A stretch of DNA of 64,000 bases from JAJZXY01 sp046706185 (GTDB lineage Archaea; Thermoplasmatota; Thermoplasmata; Sysuiplasmatales; Sysuiplasmataceae): NCBI GenBank assembly GCA_046706185.1, contig JBJKPR010000011.1, positions 1-64,000 of the forward strand, written 5' to 3'. The notes below the pieces were generated by a model. The model was not told the origin of the DNA. It saw only the letters and a program-made list of their open reading frames with translations, and ran no database searches. The translations under genes and the position numbers were made by a program. Positions 47,505 through 56,571 of this stretch are shown in pieces (position 1 is the first letter of the stretch; every line of letters starts with the position of its first letter).

Positions 47505-48671
47505 TCATTGGGGTGCGGATGCAAGCTCGGCTCCCTTGGCGAGCGCCTCAAGCTTCTGCAGACCTATGGAGTACGGCACGTTGTGGAAATTGGCGAACGT
47601 CTGGAAGCCGCAGTCGGTGCCGCCCAATATCCTTTCTGGACCGATGCCTGAGATCGACGCGAACCGCTCCAGCCTCGCTGCAACAGTCTCTGGCGTCTCG
47701 AGGAATGGTGTCTTCACATCGATCACGCCGACTGCATACTTGAGCCTGGAGGGCCAGCCATGTTCCTTCACGTATCTTCGAACTGTGATTGAGTCGCCCT
47801 CATGCCTTGGGTTGGCTGCCTCGCCGACGACTGTTCCTGCCTTGAGCCTCAGGACCTCCGGCAGGACGCGTGAGAAGTCAGCGTCGAATTTGTGCGAACC
47901 AAGATAGTTGCCGTAACAGTAGTGGACCCTGATCCTGTCCTGAGGCAGTCCTGATATTGCCTCGTTGATGGCATCAACATGATGAGGCAGGGCATCGTAG
48001 AAATCCATGTTCCAGTCGCCAGCAAGGTGCTTGGCCATTGCAAGGTCGGGCGCATCTATCTGCAGGTTTATCCCGTCCACCTCAAGTATTGTCCTGTATT
48101 CCTTCCTCAGCTCCTTCGCAATGCTGAAGAGATAGTCCAGGTGGTCCCCGTACACACCGCTTATCGGGAAAAACATCGTCATTACGCCTGGCGATGCAGA
48201 GTTGAGGAATATTTCTGGTGCCCCCTCCTCCTTTGCCAGCCTGACAGCGTCCCTCGCTTCGCTCTTTGCCAGTTCCCCGCCCGTGTACTGGAGTTTGTCC
48301 AAGATCCTGGGTGCGGAAAACGCGGCTGCGGCCGCCTCGCTCCTGAGAATTGCAAGCATGGAAGGATTGCTCTCCTCCATCTCAACAGCCATGTCTGCGG
48401 AAAAGGCCATGCTTACCCTCTCGCTGTCCGAAAAACCGCTGAACCTGTTTGCTAGATACTGAGTGTAGCCTGCCTTTCTCTGCTCCCCGTTGCTTACTGC
48501 ATACAGCCCGTGAGGAGCGCCGTTTGGATGGAGCTGATCCCTGATTGCACGCCTCTCCGCGGCTTCGATAACCTTGCTGTGAGAACTCTCTATTTCACCA
48601 TTGGGCGGGAGCAGTTGGACGATGTCATCAGGCCTGAACCAGCTGCCTGTCATAGTTGTCCTTATCGACAT
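47505..48671 (-). CDS. Cobalamin-independent methionine synthase (MetE C-terminal) family protein
   Basis: A 388-aa TIM-barrel protein like the catalytic half of MetE. N-terminal TTMTGSWFRPDDI, later VHYCYGNY (zinc-ligand His and Cys) and GGTDCGFQTFAN (second zinc Cys) are visible. The N-terminal duplicated half of full MetE is missing, as in archaeal proteins that take methyl groups from corrinoid or other donors. Could transfer a methyl group to homocysteine or a different thiol. Single gene. Confidence 0.85.
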   Translation of the reverse strand: MSIRTTMTGSWFRPDDIVQLLPPNGEIESSHSKVIEAAERRAIRDQLHPNGAPHGLYAVSNGEQRKAGYTQYLANRFSGFSDSERVSMAFSADMAVEMEESNPSMLAILRSEAAAAAFSAPRILDKLQYTGGELAKSEARDAVRLAKEEGAPEIFLNSASPGVMTMFFPISGVYGDHLDYLFSIAKELRKEYRTILEVDGINLQIDAPDLAMAKHLAGDWNMDFYDALPHHVDAINEAISGLPQDRIRVHYCYGNYLGSHKFDADFSRVLPEVLRLKAGTVVGEAANPRHEGDSITVRRYVKEHGWPSRLKYAVGVIDVKTPFLETPETVAARLERFASISGIGPERILGGTDCGFQTFANFHNVPYSIGLQKLEALAKGAELASAPQ

Positions 48672-48756
48672 AAATATCCAGACTGGGAAATGACAGACAG
48701 TTATTACTTGTTTGGACAGATATTATTCCGTTCGTAATATGCACATGCGGGGAAAG

Positions 48757-49638
48757 TTATGAGTTTCGGGCCCATACAGAGTTCAGGAATCCGGCAACTT
48801 CGGACATGTATTTTTCCCTCTCTTCCCACATTGGCAGATGTGAGCTTCCTGCAAACAGGGCAAGCTTCGAGCCTTTGATGCCCCTGTGTATCTGCTTCGC
48901 GACCTTCGGCGTCACCTCGTCATACCTTCCCCCGGTGACGAGCGTCGGGACGTTTATCCTGTGAAGCTCCCGGCTGACATCCCAGTACCTTATATTCCCC
49001 ACAATTGTGAATTCGTTTGGACCGTTCATTGTTCCGTATACAGGAGTGCTTGTGTGCTCAAGGCTGTACTTCAATTCAGGGGGCCATTCCTTCAGCCTGC
49101 ACAGGTGCTTTCTGTAGAAGACATCCACCGCCCTGAGGTACTCTGTGTTTGTGTATTCCCCTTCCGCCTCATACTTCCTGAGCGTCGCCTGCACATCAGA
49201 AGGCAGCCCCTTCTTCAGCCTCTCCATCTCGCTTATTGTGAGCGGAACGCTGGCAAGGCCGCCTGCCGTGATCATGCTCCTGAGGTTGCGCTGATACTTC
49301 AGTGCGTATGCTATTGCAAGCAGTCCGCCGTAGCTTGAACCGAAGAGATGCATCCGTCCGAGGGACATCTTCCTTCTGAATATCTCCAGATCCTCCACCG
49401 CTCTTTCTATGGTCAGGAGCGCCTGGTTCTTGGGAAGCTGCGACCTGCCGCATCCAAGCTGATCGTAGAAGATTACAGTGTATCCGTGCTCGGCAAGGTC
49501 TGCAAGGGGCAGCAGGTAATCATGTGTGGCTCCAGGACCGCCGTGAAGACAAACCACATTTCCGCGCCTGTTCTCTCTCCCGAACAGCTTGTAGTAGAAG
49601 TCATGCCCCTGAACATCCACGTACCCCTCTTCGGCCAT
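48757..49638 (-). CDS. Proline iminopeptidase, tricorn-interacting factor F1-like
   Basis: A 293-aa alpha/beta hydrolase, the same length as Thermoplasma F1. LHGGPGATHDYLLPL is the oxyanion HGGPG motif, FGSSYGGLLAIAYA holds the nucleophile Ser, GGRYDEVTP the Asp and SSHLPMW the His; the middle cap with MNGPNEFTIVGNI is F1-like. Removes N-terminal residues from peptides produced by proteasome and tricorn. ATG 49638 is chosen because a TATA-like TTTTTGTAAACA is 25 bases upstream, and it gives the exact family length. Confidence 0.9.
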   Translation of the reverse strand: MAEEGYVDVQGHDFYYKLFGRENRRGNVVCLHGGPGATHDYLLPLADLAEHGYTVIFYDQLGCGRSQLPKNQALLTIERAVEDLEIFRRKMSLGRMHLFGSSYGGLLAIAYALKYQRNLRSMITAGGLASVPLTISEMERLKKGLPSDVQATLRKYEAEGEYTNTEYLRAVDVFYRKHLCRLKEWPPELKYSLEHTSTPVYGTMNGPNEFTIVGNIRYWDVSRELHRINVPTLVTGGRYDEVTPKVAKQIHRGIKGSKLALFAGSSHLPMWEEREKYMSEVAGFLNSVWARNS

Positions 49639-49685
49639 GCGGGTCAATCGCCAGATGTTTACAAAAAGCTGCCGGAAGAGCCTGC

Positions 49686-50687
49686 TCACATTGTCTTGTT
49701 GACCCATACGTCGGGAGCAGACTTCGTTATCTCAAGCGGAAGCCTGTATGTTGGCTGCTGTGGTCCGATTTCCTTTGCCCAGAGCACCATTTCGGCCAGG
49801 CCCTCCTCAAGCGTGTGTGTGTTCTTGTAGCCTAGCAGTTTTTCAGATTTCTCTGTAGTGCTGTACGCTATGGTTACTTCCTGGGGCCTGGCCGGCACAT
49901 GCTCCGGCCTCTGTTCCGACGCCATTATACTCAGCACTGTTGAACAGGCCTCGTTGATCGTCACCTTCTCAGGGCTGCCGACGTTTATTATCTGGTTCCT
50001 GGCTGCCTCATGGAAACCTGCGTTTGCTATCGCACTGGTGGATTCCTCAACGTAGGAGAATGCACGGACCTGGTTTCCGGAGCCGTATATTATCGGGTGC
50101 TTGTTGGTCATCAGCCTGTTTATCCAGATGCCGAGAACATTTCTGAACGGGTCGGCAATGTTCTGCTTCGGACCGTACACGTTATGCGGCCTGATGATGG
50201 TGTAGTCCAGGCCGTGGGCGGCACTGAAAATCTCGAGCATGTTTTCACAGTACGCCTTGCCTGCGCCATACGGGTCCTCCGGCATCCTTGGCATCTCCTC
50301 GCTGAATGGGGCCTTCTGGTTGCCATATACCGCCATGGATGATGTGAAGACAAAGCGTTCGACCTCGTTGTTCACCGCGGCAACAAGGAGGTTGTTCATC
50401 GGCTTTATGTTGATGTCATTAATCGCGATTGGCGAAAAGACAGACTGCCCCTCGGCGGCGTAGGCAGCCAGATGATATACTATGTCCACCCCCTTCACCA
50501 CGCGGTTGACGAGCGAGGTGTCTCTCAGGTCGCCTTTGACGAAGTTGCACTCGCGGCTCACGTTGCTCATGTAGCCACCGGAAAGGTCGTCGACTGCAGT
50601 CACACTGTGGCCCCTCCGTATCAGTTCCTCCACAAGCCATGAACCCATGAACCCGGCTCCGCCCGTGACGAGTATGTTTTTGCCCAT
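49686..50687 (-). CDS. NAD-dependent nucleotide-sugar epimerase/dehydratase (GalE-like)
   Basis: A 333-aa extended SDR: LVTGGAGFMGSWLVEEL, the SS(M)AVYG segment, and PYGAGKAYCE with the catalytic Tyr and Lys (YxxxK). Closest in outline to UDP-glucose 4-epimerases or related dehydratases; the exact substrate cannot be told. Divergent from the RmlA-like gene, with an AT palindrome (CTGTTTAAACAG) near 50726 as a possible promoter. First gene of the surface-sugar region. Confidence 0.88.
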   Translation of the reverse strand: MGKNILVTGGAGFMGSWLVEELIRRGHSVTAVDDLSGGYMSNVSRECNFVKGDLRDTSLVNRVVKGVDIVYHLAAYAAEGQSVFSPIAINDINIKPMNNLLVAAVNNEVERFVFTSSMAVYGNQKAPFSEEMPRMPEDPYGAGKAYCENMLEIFSAAHGLDYTIIRPHNVYGPKQNIADPFRNVLGIWINRLMTNKHPIIYGSGNQVRAFSYVEESTSAIANAGFHEAARNQIINVGSPEKVTINEACSTVLSIMASEQRPEHVPARPQEVTIAYSTTEKSEKLLGYKNTHTLEEGLAEMVLWAKEIGPQQPTYRLPLEITKSAPDVWVNKTM

Positions 50688-50845
50688 TGGTCAACCCGGA
50701 TGCCATTATTGCAGTGCCTGTTTAAACAGTATGCCTATGCAGCAGCAGAACCCCTCTGGTCATCAAAATAATGACATGTTGATGCTTCTATCACCATATA
50801 GGAAGTAGGAAACCGATTTAGCACCCATCGTCCAGATCACGAAAT

Positions 50846-51913
50846 ATGAAAGGGGTCATCCTGCATGGTGGAAGGGCAAACGGCCTCAGTTCCCTTGCCT
50901 ACAGCGAGGTTCAGCAGCTCCTGCCAGTTGCGGGAAAACCGATAAGCGAATATGCGCTACAGAGCCTCGTGGATGCCGGTGTGACGGAGATAAACATAAT
51001 TGTCGGCAACGCGGGCGCGGAGGAGGTGATAGGCTACTTCGGAGACGGCAGGAAATGGGGAGCGCATATCACATACACGAGCCAGGAGAGGCCGGAAGGT
51101 ATTGCCCAGGCAGTTGGATTGGCGGAGAGGTTCGTCGGCAATGAACCATTTGTTGTCTATCTTGGAGACAACATGCTTCAGGGAGGCATTACAGGGCTTG
51201 TAAGGAAGTTTTCAGAGAGTTCCATGGATGCGCTCCTTGTCGTCAACAGAGTGCCTGACCCGGAAAGATACGGCGTCGCAGAGATCGTGGATGGAAGGAT
51301 CGTAAGGCTCCTCGAAAAACCGAAGGAGCCGCCATCTGACAGGGCGCTTGTAGGCGTTTACTTCCTGAGGCCAAACGCCTTCAGGGCAATAGAGAGGGTC
51401 CATCCATCGGCGAACGGTGAATATGAGCTGACGGACGCATTGCAGATGATGATCGACGAAGGACTGGATATCGGTTACCAGGAGATCAGCGGGTGGTGGA
51501 AGGACACAGGCACGATGGAGGATCTTATTGACGCAAACAGGCTCGTGCTCGATGGAGTGGAAGCTGAGATCAGGGCTGTGGGCAACCAGGGGCGTGTGTC
51601 AGGAAGGGCAAGGATAATGGAGGACGTCAGGATAGACGGAGGCTCCGTTGTGATGGGCCCGTGCTACATAGGGAGGGACACAAGGCTTGTCAACGCATTC
51701 ATCGGCCCCTATACAAGCATAGGGAGCAACTGCAGTATAGAAGGAGTGGAGATAGACGACTCGATCGTAATGGACAGGTGCAGGATCGAGGGAAACGGCT
51801 TCACAAAAATAAGCGAGAGCCTCATAGGGACAGGCAGCGACGTTGTCAAGGGAAACGGCGTAAGAAAGTCAACAAAACTACTGGTGGGAAGGAATTCAAA
51901 GGTAGAGCTGTGA
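50846..51913 (+). CDS. RmlA-like nucleotidyltransferase homologue, catalytic motif lost
   Basis: A 355-aa protein of the long glucose-1-phosphate thymidylyltransferase type: Rossmann-like domain (1-235) and a left-handed beta-helix end (about 245-350). YLGDNML, LEKPKEPP and GWWKDTGTMEDL match substrate- and metal-binding regions. However the signature GGxGTRLxP...PKQLLP reads GGRANGLSSLAYSEVQQLLP: the catalytic Arg is Gly13 and the Lys is Gln23. A true transferase reaction therefore looks unlikely; a regulatory or sugar-binding role is possible. The stop overlaps the next start (TGATG). Confidence 0.82.
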   Translation: MKGVILHGGRANGLSSLAYSEVQQLLPVAGKPISEYALQSLVDAGVTEINIIVGNAGAEEVIGYFGDGRKWGAHITYTSQERPEGIAQAVGLAERFVGNEPFVVYLGDNMLQGGITGLVRKFSESSMDALLVVNRVPDPERYGVAEIVDGRIVRLLEKPKEPPSDRALVGVYFLRPNAFRAIERVHPSANGEYELTDALQMMIDEGLDIGYQEISGWWKDTGTMEDLIDANRLVLDGVEAEIRAVGNQGRVSGRARIMEDVRIDGGSVVMGPCYIGRDTRLVNAFIGPYTSIGSNCSIEGVEIDDSIVMDRCRIEGNGFTKISESLIGTGSDVVKGNGVRKSTKLLVGRNSKVEL

Positions 51914-52983
51914 TGCACGGCAGTGCGGAGGAGGGCAGGCTGCATCGGCTGCGCGAGAACAATGAGACTGATGCATACAAAAGGCCGCTTTTTTCAGTGA
52001 TACTGATTGCATTCGACAGACAGAACTACATCTCAGGTGCCTTCCGCTCGATTGTCTCGCAGACGCTGGACAGTTCGCTGTATGAGATCATTGTGATCAA
52101 GAACTTTCCGAACGCAATGATAGACGGATGGACCGGCGCTCCTTCAGTCAGGGTCGTCCAGTCCCCCTCCCCCTCAATCGGTGAATCATATTCAGAGGGT
52201 GTGCGCATCTCTGGCGGGAGGATAATCTGTTTCCTTGACGACGACGATGAATTCGAGCCTGACAGGCTCGAACGCATACAGGAGCTGTTTTCCACAAGGA
52301 AGGGGCCAGTCTACTACCATAACCAGAGGACGGTGGTGGATGAGGATGGAAGGGCAATAAGGAACAGATGGGCCTCGTCCCTTGCCGGAAACCAGGGCGT
52401 GGACATCATCGAAGTGGGGCCAAGTGAAGTTGCAGAGAGCTCGCTCCCTGCCACCTTTGAAGCGTATTTCAATGAAAGCTCCATGGCCCTGAGCCGTGAA
52501 GTGCTGGAGGGGCACCTGGGGGAGCTGGAAAGCGCACCTACCCTGATAGACATATTCATGGTATGCACGGCAGTCGCGGAGAAGGCCACCTTCGTTCTTG
52601 ACAGCAGGAGGACGACAAGATACAGGGTGCATGGCAACCAGGTTTCCGGCTGGTCCAGCGGGAAGTTTTCCGACCCTTCCATAAACGAGGAGAACTCGGT
52701 AATAAGGAAACACATAGATGTTGAGAGGAGCTGCATGCAGCTTGTCAGGGGCACGTTCACGGAGCAGATATTCATGAGAAGCCTTCCAAGGCTCGTGCTC
52801 ACAAACCAGCTCTACTTCTCGAGCAGGAAGGAGACTGGAAGGATGCTCAGAAATATGTATGCATACCTGAGGCGGAGGAACGCGTCAGACGTGCCTGACA
52901 TGCTCCTGCTTGCGTTCCTCTCCTTCACATACTCCATATCACGCCTCCTTCCCAGGAAGGTGGCAGGCATGCTGAGAAGATAG
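51913..52983 (+). CDS. Family 2 glycosyltransferase
   Basis: A 356-aa GT2: FSVILIAFDRQNYISGAF at the start, the Asp-rich metal site FLDDDDEFEPDRL near residue 118, and no polytopic membrane part apart from a weakly hydrophobic end. ATG 51913 overlaps the stop of the RmlA-like gene, so the two are coupled; the upstream 84 codons of the open frame have no coding character. Transfers a sugar in glycan assembly; acceptor unknown. Confidence 0.83.
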   Translation: MHGSAEEGRLHRLRENNETDAYKRPLFSVILIAFDRQNYISGAFRSIVSQTLDSSLYEIIVIKNFPNAMIDGWTGAPSVRVVQSPSPSIGESYSEGVRISGGRIICFLDDDDEFEPDRLERIQELFSTRKGPVYYHNQRTVVDEDGRAIRNRWASSLAGNQGVDIIEVGPSEVAESSLPATFEAYFNESSMALSREVLEGHLGELESAPTLIDIFMVCTAVAEKATFVLDSRRTTRYRVHGNQVSGWSSGKFSDPSINEENSVIRKHIDVERSCMQLVRGTFTEQIFMRSLPRLVLTNQLYFSSRKETGRMLRNMYAYLRRRNASDVPDMLLLAFLSFTYSISRLLPRKVAGMLRR

Positions 52984-53050
52984 TGCCGCGCAACAATCCG
53001 CCCTTGGACAGCATACTGCACGGCAAGTAGCCTACTTACTGTCTATTCCC

Positions 53051-53059
53051 ATCCTTTAT
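53051..53059 (+). promoter_or_regulatory. TATA-like element before the RfbH-like gene
   Basis: CCTTTATCA, about 35 bases before TTG 53090. The stretch 52984-53308 otherwise holds only the uncertain small frame below. Confidence 0.3.
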
Positions 53060-53089
53060 CACATACCGCCCCGTATTCAGCTGATTGTA

Positions 53090-53302
53090 TTGAACGAAAA
53101 ACGGAGCACACTGGCAGATGGTGGAAACGTGAGCGTGTCAGCTGTTGCGGACTTCGGATTCCTTGGCCAGGTACTGCCCCGGCAGGACGGTAGCCTGTCA
53201 GCGGATGCCGTATTCGGCTCGAGCGACAGCGTGATTGCCTCAGGGCCGGTGCAGGTCCGTTTCACCAACAGACTGCCCTGGACGTCGCTGCAGGGGGGTT
53301 GA
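53090..53302 (+). CDS. Possible small protein, 70 aa
   Basis: A TTG-started frame ending six bases before the RfbH-like gene. The product (NEKRSTLADGGNVSVSAVAD..., ending RLPWTSLQGG) has no recognised motif. Its place in front of the next gene with only six bases between, and the TATA-like element, favour it; the TTG start and lack of homology count against it. Confidence 0.3.
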   Translation: MNEKRSTLADGGNVSVSAVADFGFLGQVLPRQDGSLSADAVFGSSDSVIASGPVQVRFTNRLPWTSLQGG

Positions 53303-53308
53303 CGGGGA

Positions 53309-54598
53309 ATGAAGGGGGAGGAGCCCATTGTCAGAGAGATGGTGGGCAGGGCACTTGAAGGGAGGAAGTTTGTACCCGGCGAAACACCGATCCGTGTGGC
53401 CCAGCCGCTGTTTGACGGCAATGACATAGGGCTGTTCCTTGAAAGCGCGAGAGAGATGTTCTCAAAGAACTGGATCGGTGTTGGAAGGTACACGAATGAA
53501 TTCGAAGAGAATTTCTCCTCTCTATTCGATGGGAAAATGGCCCTGTTCGTAAACTCGGGGACCTCCGCCGATTACCTCGCAGTGAAAGCGCTGGAGGAGA
53601 GGAAGGGCGACTGGGACGGAGGGAACTGCATTACGACCGCGCTCACCTTCCCGTCCACAATCAACCCTGTACTCGCCTCCGGCCTGAAGGCGAAGCTGCT
53701 CGACATAAGGCTTCCTTCCTATTCTATCGACACGGAGGAACTCGAAGAGGCTGTCGATGAGGAGACGAAGGGGATAGTGCTTGCTCACATACTTGGACTT
53801 CCGCAGCCTGCTTCGGAGGTTGAGCGCCTGGCGCGCAGGCAGTCCATGTTCTTCGTGGAGGACGCATGCGATGCGCTCGGCGGCAGCTACGACGGAAGGC
53901 TTATTGGGGATTTCGGTGAACCCTCCACATTCTCTTTCTACGCCGCCCATCAGATCACAACGGGTGAGGGGGGCATGCTTCTTACCTCGGACAGGGATGT
54001 GTACGAGACGGCGAGGTCGCTGAGGGACTGGGGAAAGGCGTACGCTCCGGACAGCGTGGCGGGTCAGGGCTTGAGGAAACTGAGGCATCTGAGAACATCA
54101 AGGCTGCCCCCTGACTACGATGCACACTTCATTTTTGAGAGGAAGGGGTTCAACATGAAGCCCATAGACATACAGGCTGCACTGGGCATTTCGCAGCTGA
54201 GGAAGCTGCCTGAGTTCACAAGGGCACGAAAGAAGAACTTCGATGCTCTGGCGGACAGCCTTAAGGACAGCGGTGCGGACAGAAGCCTCATGGTAGCCGA
54301 ACCGCTGCCGGGCAGCGAGGTCTCGTGGTTCTGCTTCCCGCTGCTTGCTGAGCGGGGAGTGAAGAGGAGAAGAGTCGTTGACTTTCTTGAGAAAAGGAGG
54401 ATAGAGACGAGGCCGATACTCGCAGGCAACATAATAGATCAGCCGGCGTACGCGGAAGAGGAGTTCATCCCTGCTGGAAGCCTGAGGAACACGGAAAGGG
54501 TGGCAAGGGACGGTTTCTTTGTGGGCATACACCCGGCGCTCGGCAGCGAGGAGATGGACTACATCGGCAGGATGCTGAAACAGGCTTTGCTGGAGTAA
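53309..54598 (+). CDS. DegT/RfbH-like nucleotide-sugar 3-dehydratase, Lys-to-His variant without Fe-S ligands
   Basis: A 429-aa fold-type I PLP/PMP protein. The cofactor Lys is replaced by His (SFYAAHQITTGEGG instead of AAKN), the mark of C-3 dehydratases such as RfbH/E1 and ColD rather than aminotransferases. Length and the segment PPDYDAHFIFERKGFNMKPI match RfbH. But the RfbH [2Fe-2S] Cys motif after DWG (CWC...C) is missing (DWGKAYAPDSVAGQG), as in ColD, which needs no cluster. Probably removes the C3 hydroxyl from a 4-keto-6-deoxy sugar. Convergent with a tyvelose-epimerase-like gene. Confidence 0.82.
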   Translation: MKGEEPIVREMVGRALEGRKFVPGETPIRVAQPLFDGNDIGLFLESAREMFSKNWIGVGRYTNEFEENFSSLFDGKMALFVNSGTSADYLAVKALEERKGDWDGGNCITTALTFPSTINPVLASGLKAKLLDIRLPSYSIDTEELEEAVDEETKGIVLAHILGLPQPASEVERLARRQSMFFVEDACDALGGSYDGRLIGDFGEPSTFSFYAAHQITTGEGGMLLTSDRDVYETARSLRDWGKAYAPDSVAGQGLRKLRHLRTSRLPPDYDAHFIFERKGFNMKPIDIQAALGISQLRKLPEFTRARKKNFDALADSLKDSGADRSLMVAEPLPGSEVSWFCFPLLAERGVKRRRVVDFLEKRRIETRPILAGNIIDQPAYAEEEFIPAGSLRNTERVARDGFFVGIHPALGSEEMDYIGRMLKQALLE

Positions 54599-54602
54599 GT
54601 GC

Positions 54603-55664
54603 TCAGACAGCTGGCCCCAGCGTCTTTGAGGCCCAGTCCAGAAGTCTTTCCACGCCCTCCCGGACACCGATCTCAGGCTTCCACTTCAGTTTCCTTCTGG
54701 CCCTGCCTATGTCCGATATGTAGACCTTCTGATCGCTGTTCCGCCATTCGCCGTAGGCAGGTTCTATCCTGCGCTTAAGCCTGCCTTCAAGCAGGCGCAC
54801 CAGTTCAAGGAGGGATGTTGTATTTCTCCACCCGCCGCCCAAGTTGAAAACACCTGATGGCAGATTCGATTCAATGAAGCAGTCGTACGCCCTCACAAGG
54901 TCATCCACATGGAGCACATCTCTCACCTGCTTTCCGTCGCCGTATATGGTGAGCTTCCTCCCGAGCAGAGCTGAAATGACGAAGTGAGCCACCCACCCCT
55001 GGTCCTCGCTTCCGAACTGCCTGTCGCCGTAGATGCAGCTCATTCTGCAGCAGGCTGTCCGGAGGCCGTATGTCTTGCCATACTCCTGAACGTATATGTC
55101 GGCTGAAAGCTTGGACGAACCGTAGGGGGAATGCTTGCAGGCATCGACAGAAAAGTCTTCTGGTATTCCCCTTGAGTAATCTTCGTCGGAGAAGTAGTAC
55201 CTCAATCCGCTGCTCCTGACAGGTATTGAATTGACATTCTCACCGTATACCTTGTTTGTCGAGCAGAAGACGACACGTGGCTCCTTTCCAGACTTCCTGC
55301 ATGCCTCCAGGACGTTGAAGGTCCCCCTCACATTTGTGTTGAAATCATGTGCAGGGTCGTCAAGGGAGGTTGTCACTGCCACCTGGGCGGCGGTATGTAT
55401 GACTGCGTCGGCGTCTGAAATAAGTTCATCCACCGTTCTCTGCTGGAGAACAGACCCCCTTACGAGCCTTATGTTTTTCAGCCCTTTGAGGTAGTTCCAG
55501 TTATACACCTTTGTGTTTACGCCGAACCCATGGACAGGAGGCCTTGACAGGTTGTCCAGAACGGTCACATTCCATCCTTTCCTTGCGTAGAATTCGGCAG
55601 CATGGGAACCTATGAAACCTGCACCGCCGGTGACAACTACATTCCTACCTTCCTTACCAACCAT
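54603..55664 (-). CDS. CDP-paratose 2-epimerase (tyvelose epimerase, RfbE)-like
   Basis: A 353-aa extended SDR that follows the RfbE pattern closely: TGGAGFIGSH, AAQVAVTTSLDDPAHDF, CSTNKVYGEN, KHSPYGSSKLSAD (Tyr, Lys), CIYGDRQFGSEDQGWVAHF and GDGKQVRDVLHVDDL. RfbE interconverts CDP-paratose and CDP-tyvelose, 3,6-dideoxyhexoses. Its stop is four bases from the stop of the RfbH-like gene, which would provide the 3-deoxygenation. Related UDP-sugar epimerases remain possible. Confidence 0.82.
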   Translation of the reverse strand: MVGKEGRNVVVTGGAGFIGSHAAEFYARKGWNVTVLDNLSRPPVHGFGVNTKVYNWNYLKGLKNIRLVRGSVLQQRTVDELISDADAVIHTAAQVAVTTSLDDPAHDFNTNVRGTFNVLEACRKSGKEPRVVFCSTNKVYGENVNSIPVRSSGLRYYFSDEDYSRGIPEDFSVDACKHSPYGSSKLSADIYVQEYGKTYGLRTACCRMSCIYGDRQFGSEDQGWVAHFVISALLGRKLTIYGDGKQVRDVLHVDDLVRAYDCFIESNLPSGVFNLGGGWRNTTSLLELVRLLEGRLKRRIEPAYGEWRNSDQKVYISDIGRARRKLKWKPEIGVREGVERLLDWASKTLGPAV

Positions 55665-55708
55665 TCAAATCAATCCTCAAGCAGGCAGCGGGACTGCAGA
55701 CACGCGCA

Positions 55709-56479
55709 TCAGTCACTTGCGTATCTCTTGATAAAATAATTAACTATTCCCTGCGGGAGAAACTTCCTGATCGGCAGGTTCATGAGCCTGATGCCGATGA
55801 GTGTGATAAACATGATAGGTATCACCCTGAATATCGGCATTCTTGTCCGCGGATCGTGCTCCCACCTTACACCAACTTCCTTTATAGTTGCGCCATTCCT
55901 CCTTGCATGGTAGAGCATTGCAACATCGAACGTCCTGTTGTTCACGACCGTGTTTGACATTACATGTCTTGCCACTTCAGACCTGAATGCCTTGGCACCG
56001 CACTGCGTGTCCATGACAGGAAGGCCTAGCAGCCCTCTGACAAGAACGTTGAAGACGCGCCCCACAGTCCTGTTGAAAAGCGGTTCCTTTGTGACCCACA
56101 CGCTCTCCGGGAGCCACCTGGACGCGACCACGCAGTCGTAATCACCTGTTGCCTCCAGCATCCTCCTGAGGTCATCCGGGGAAAGGCTGCCGTCAGCATC
56201 GACCCAGCATATCACGCCGTATCTGGCAAGGCCGATGCCCTTCCTTATGGCGCCCCCCTTCCCAAGCTTGGAACTGTACCTGTAACCGGTGACACCAAGG
56301 CCGCTGTACCGTTTGATGACCTCGTGCGTGCCATCCGCCCCGTCCATGACAACAAGAACCTCGTATGGCTCATTGATTGACTGCAGGACAGGCAGATACT
56401 GGTCCAGCGACTTGCATATCCTGTCCTCCTCATTGTAGGCGGGGATTACAAGTGAAACTCCTTCGCCCTTCAACTCCAA
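55709..56479 (-). CDS. Family 2 glycosyltransferase (polyprenyl-phosphate type)
   Basis: A 256-aa GT2: SLVIPAYNEEDRICKSL, VVMDGADGTHEVI, KGGAIRKGI and CWVDADGSLSPDDLRRM, then DTQCGAKAFR, as in dolichyl-phosphate glucosyltransferases. One hydrophobic helix near the C-terminus (IPIMFITLIGIRLMNL). No ATG fits; TTG 56479 (or TTG 56473) is used, with an AT palindrome GTTTAATAAAC near 56521 as promoter. Confidence 0.85.
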   Translation of the reverse strand: MELKGEGVSLVIPAYNEEDRICKSLDQYLPVLQSINEPYEVLVVMDGADGTHEVIKRYSGLGVTGYRYSSKLGKGGAIRKGIGLARYGVICWVDADGSLSPDDLRRMLEATGDYDCVVASRWLPESVWVTKEPLFNRTVGRVFNVLVRGLLGLPVMDTQCGAKAFRSEVARHVMSNTVVNNRTFDVAMLYHARRNGATIKEVGVRWEHDPRTRMPIFRVIPIMFITLIGIRLMNLPIRKFLPQGIVNYFIKRYASD

Positions 56480-56571
56480 TTCCTCTCAGGCCCCACACGG
56501 TGAAAATGAGCAGGTCGTTTATTAAACCATCTCCCATATTATTCCGACCGAATATAGCCCAAACCGCTTGA

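Noticed and set aside
53077..53493. Minus-strand frame of 138 residues over the start of the RfbH-like gene
   Set aside because: It overlaps a well-supported gene in antisense and has Ser/Pro-rich shadow composition.
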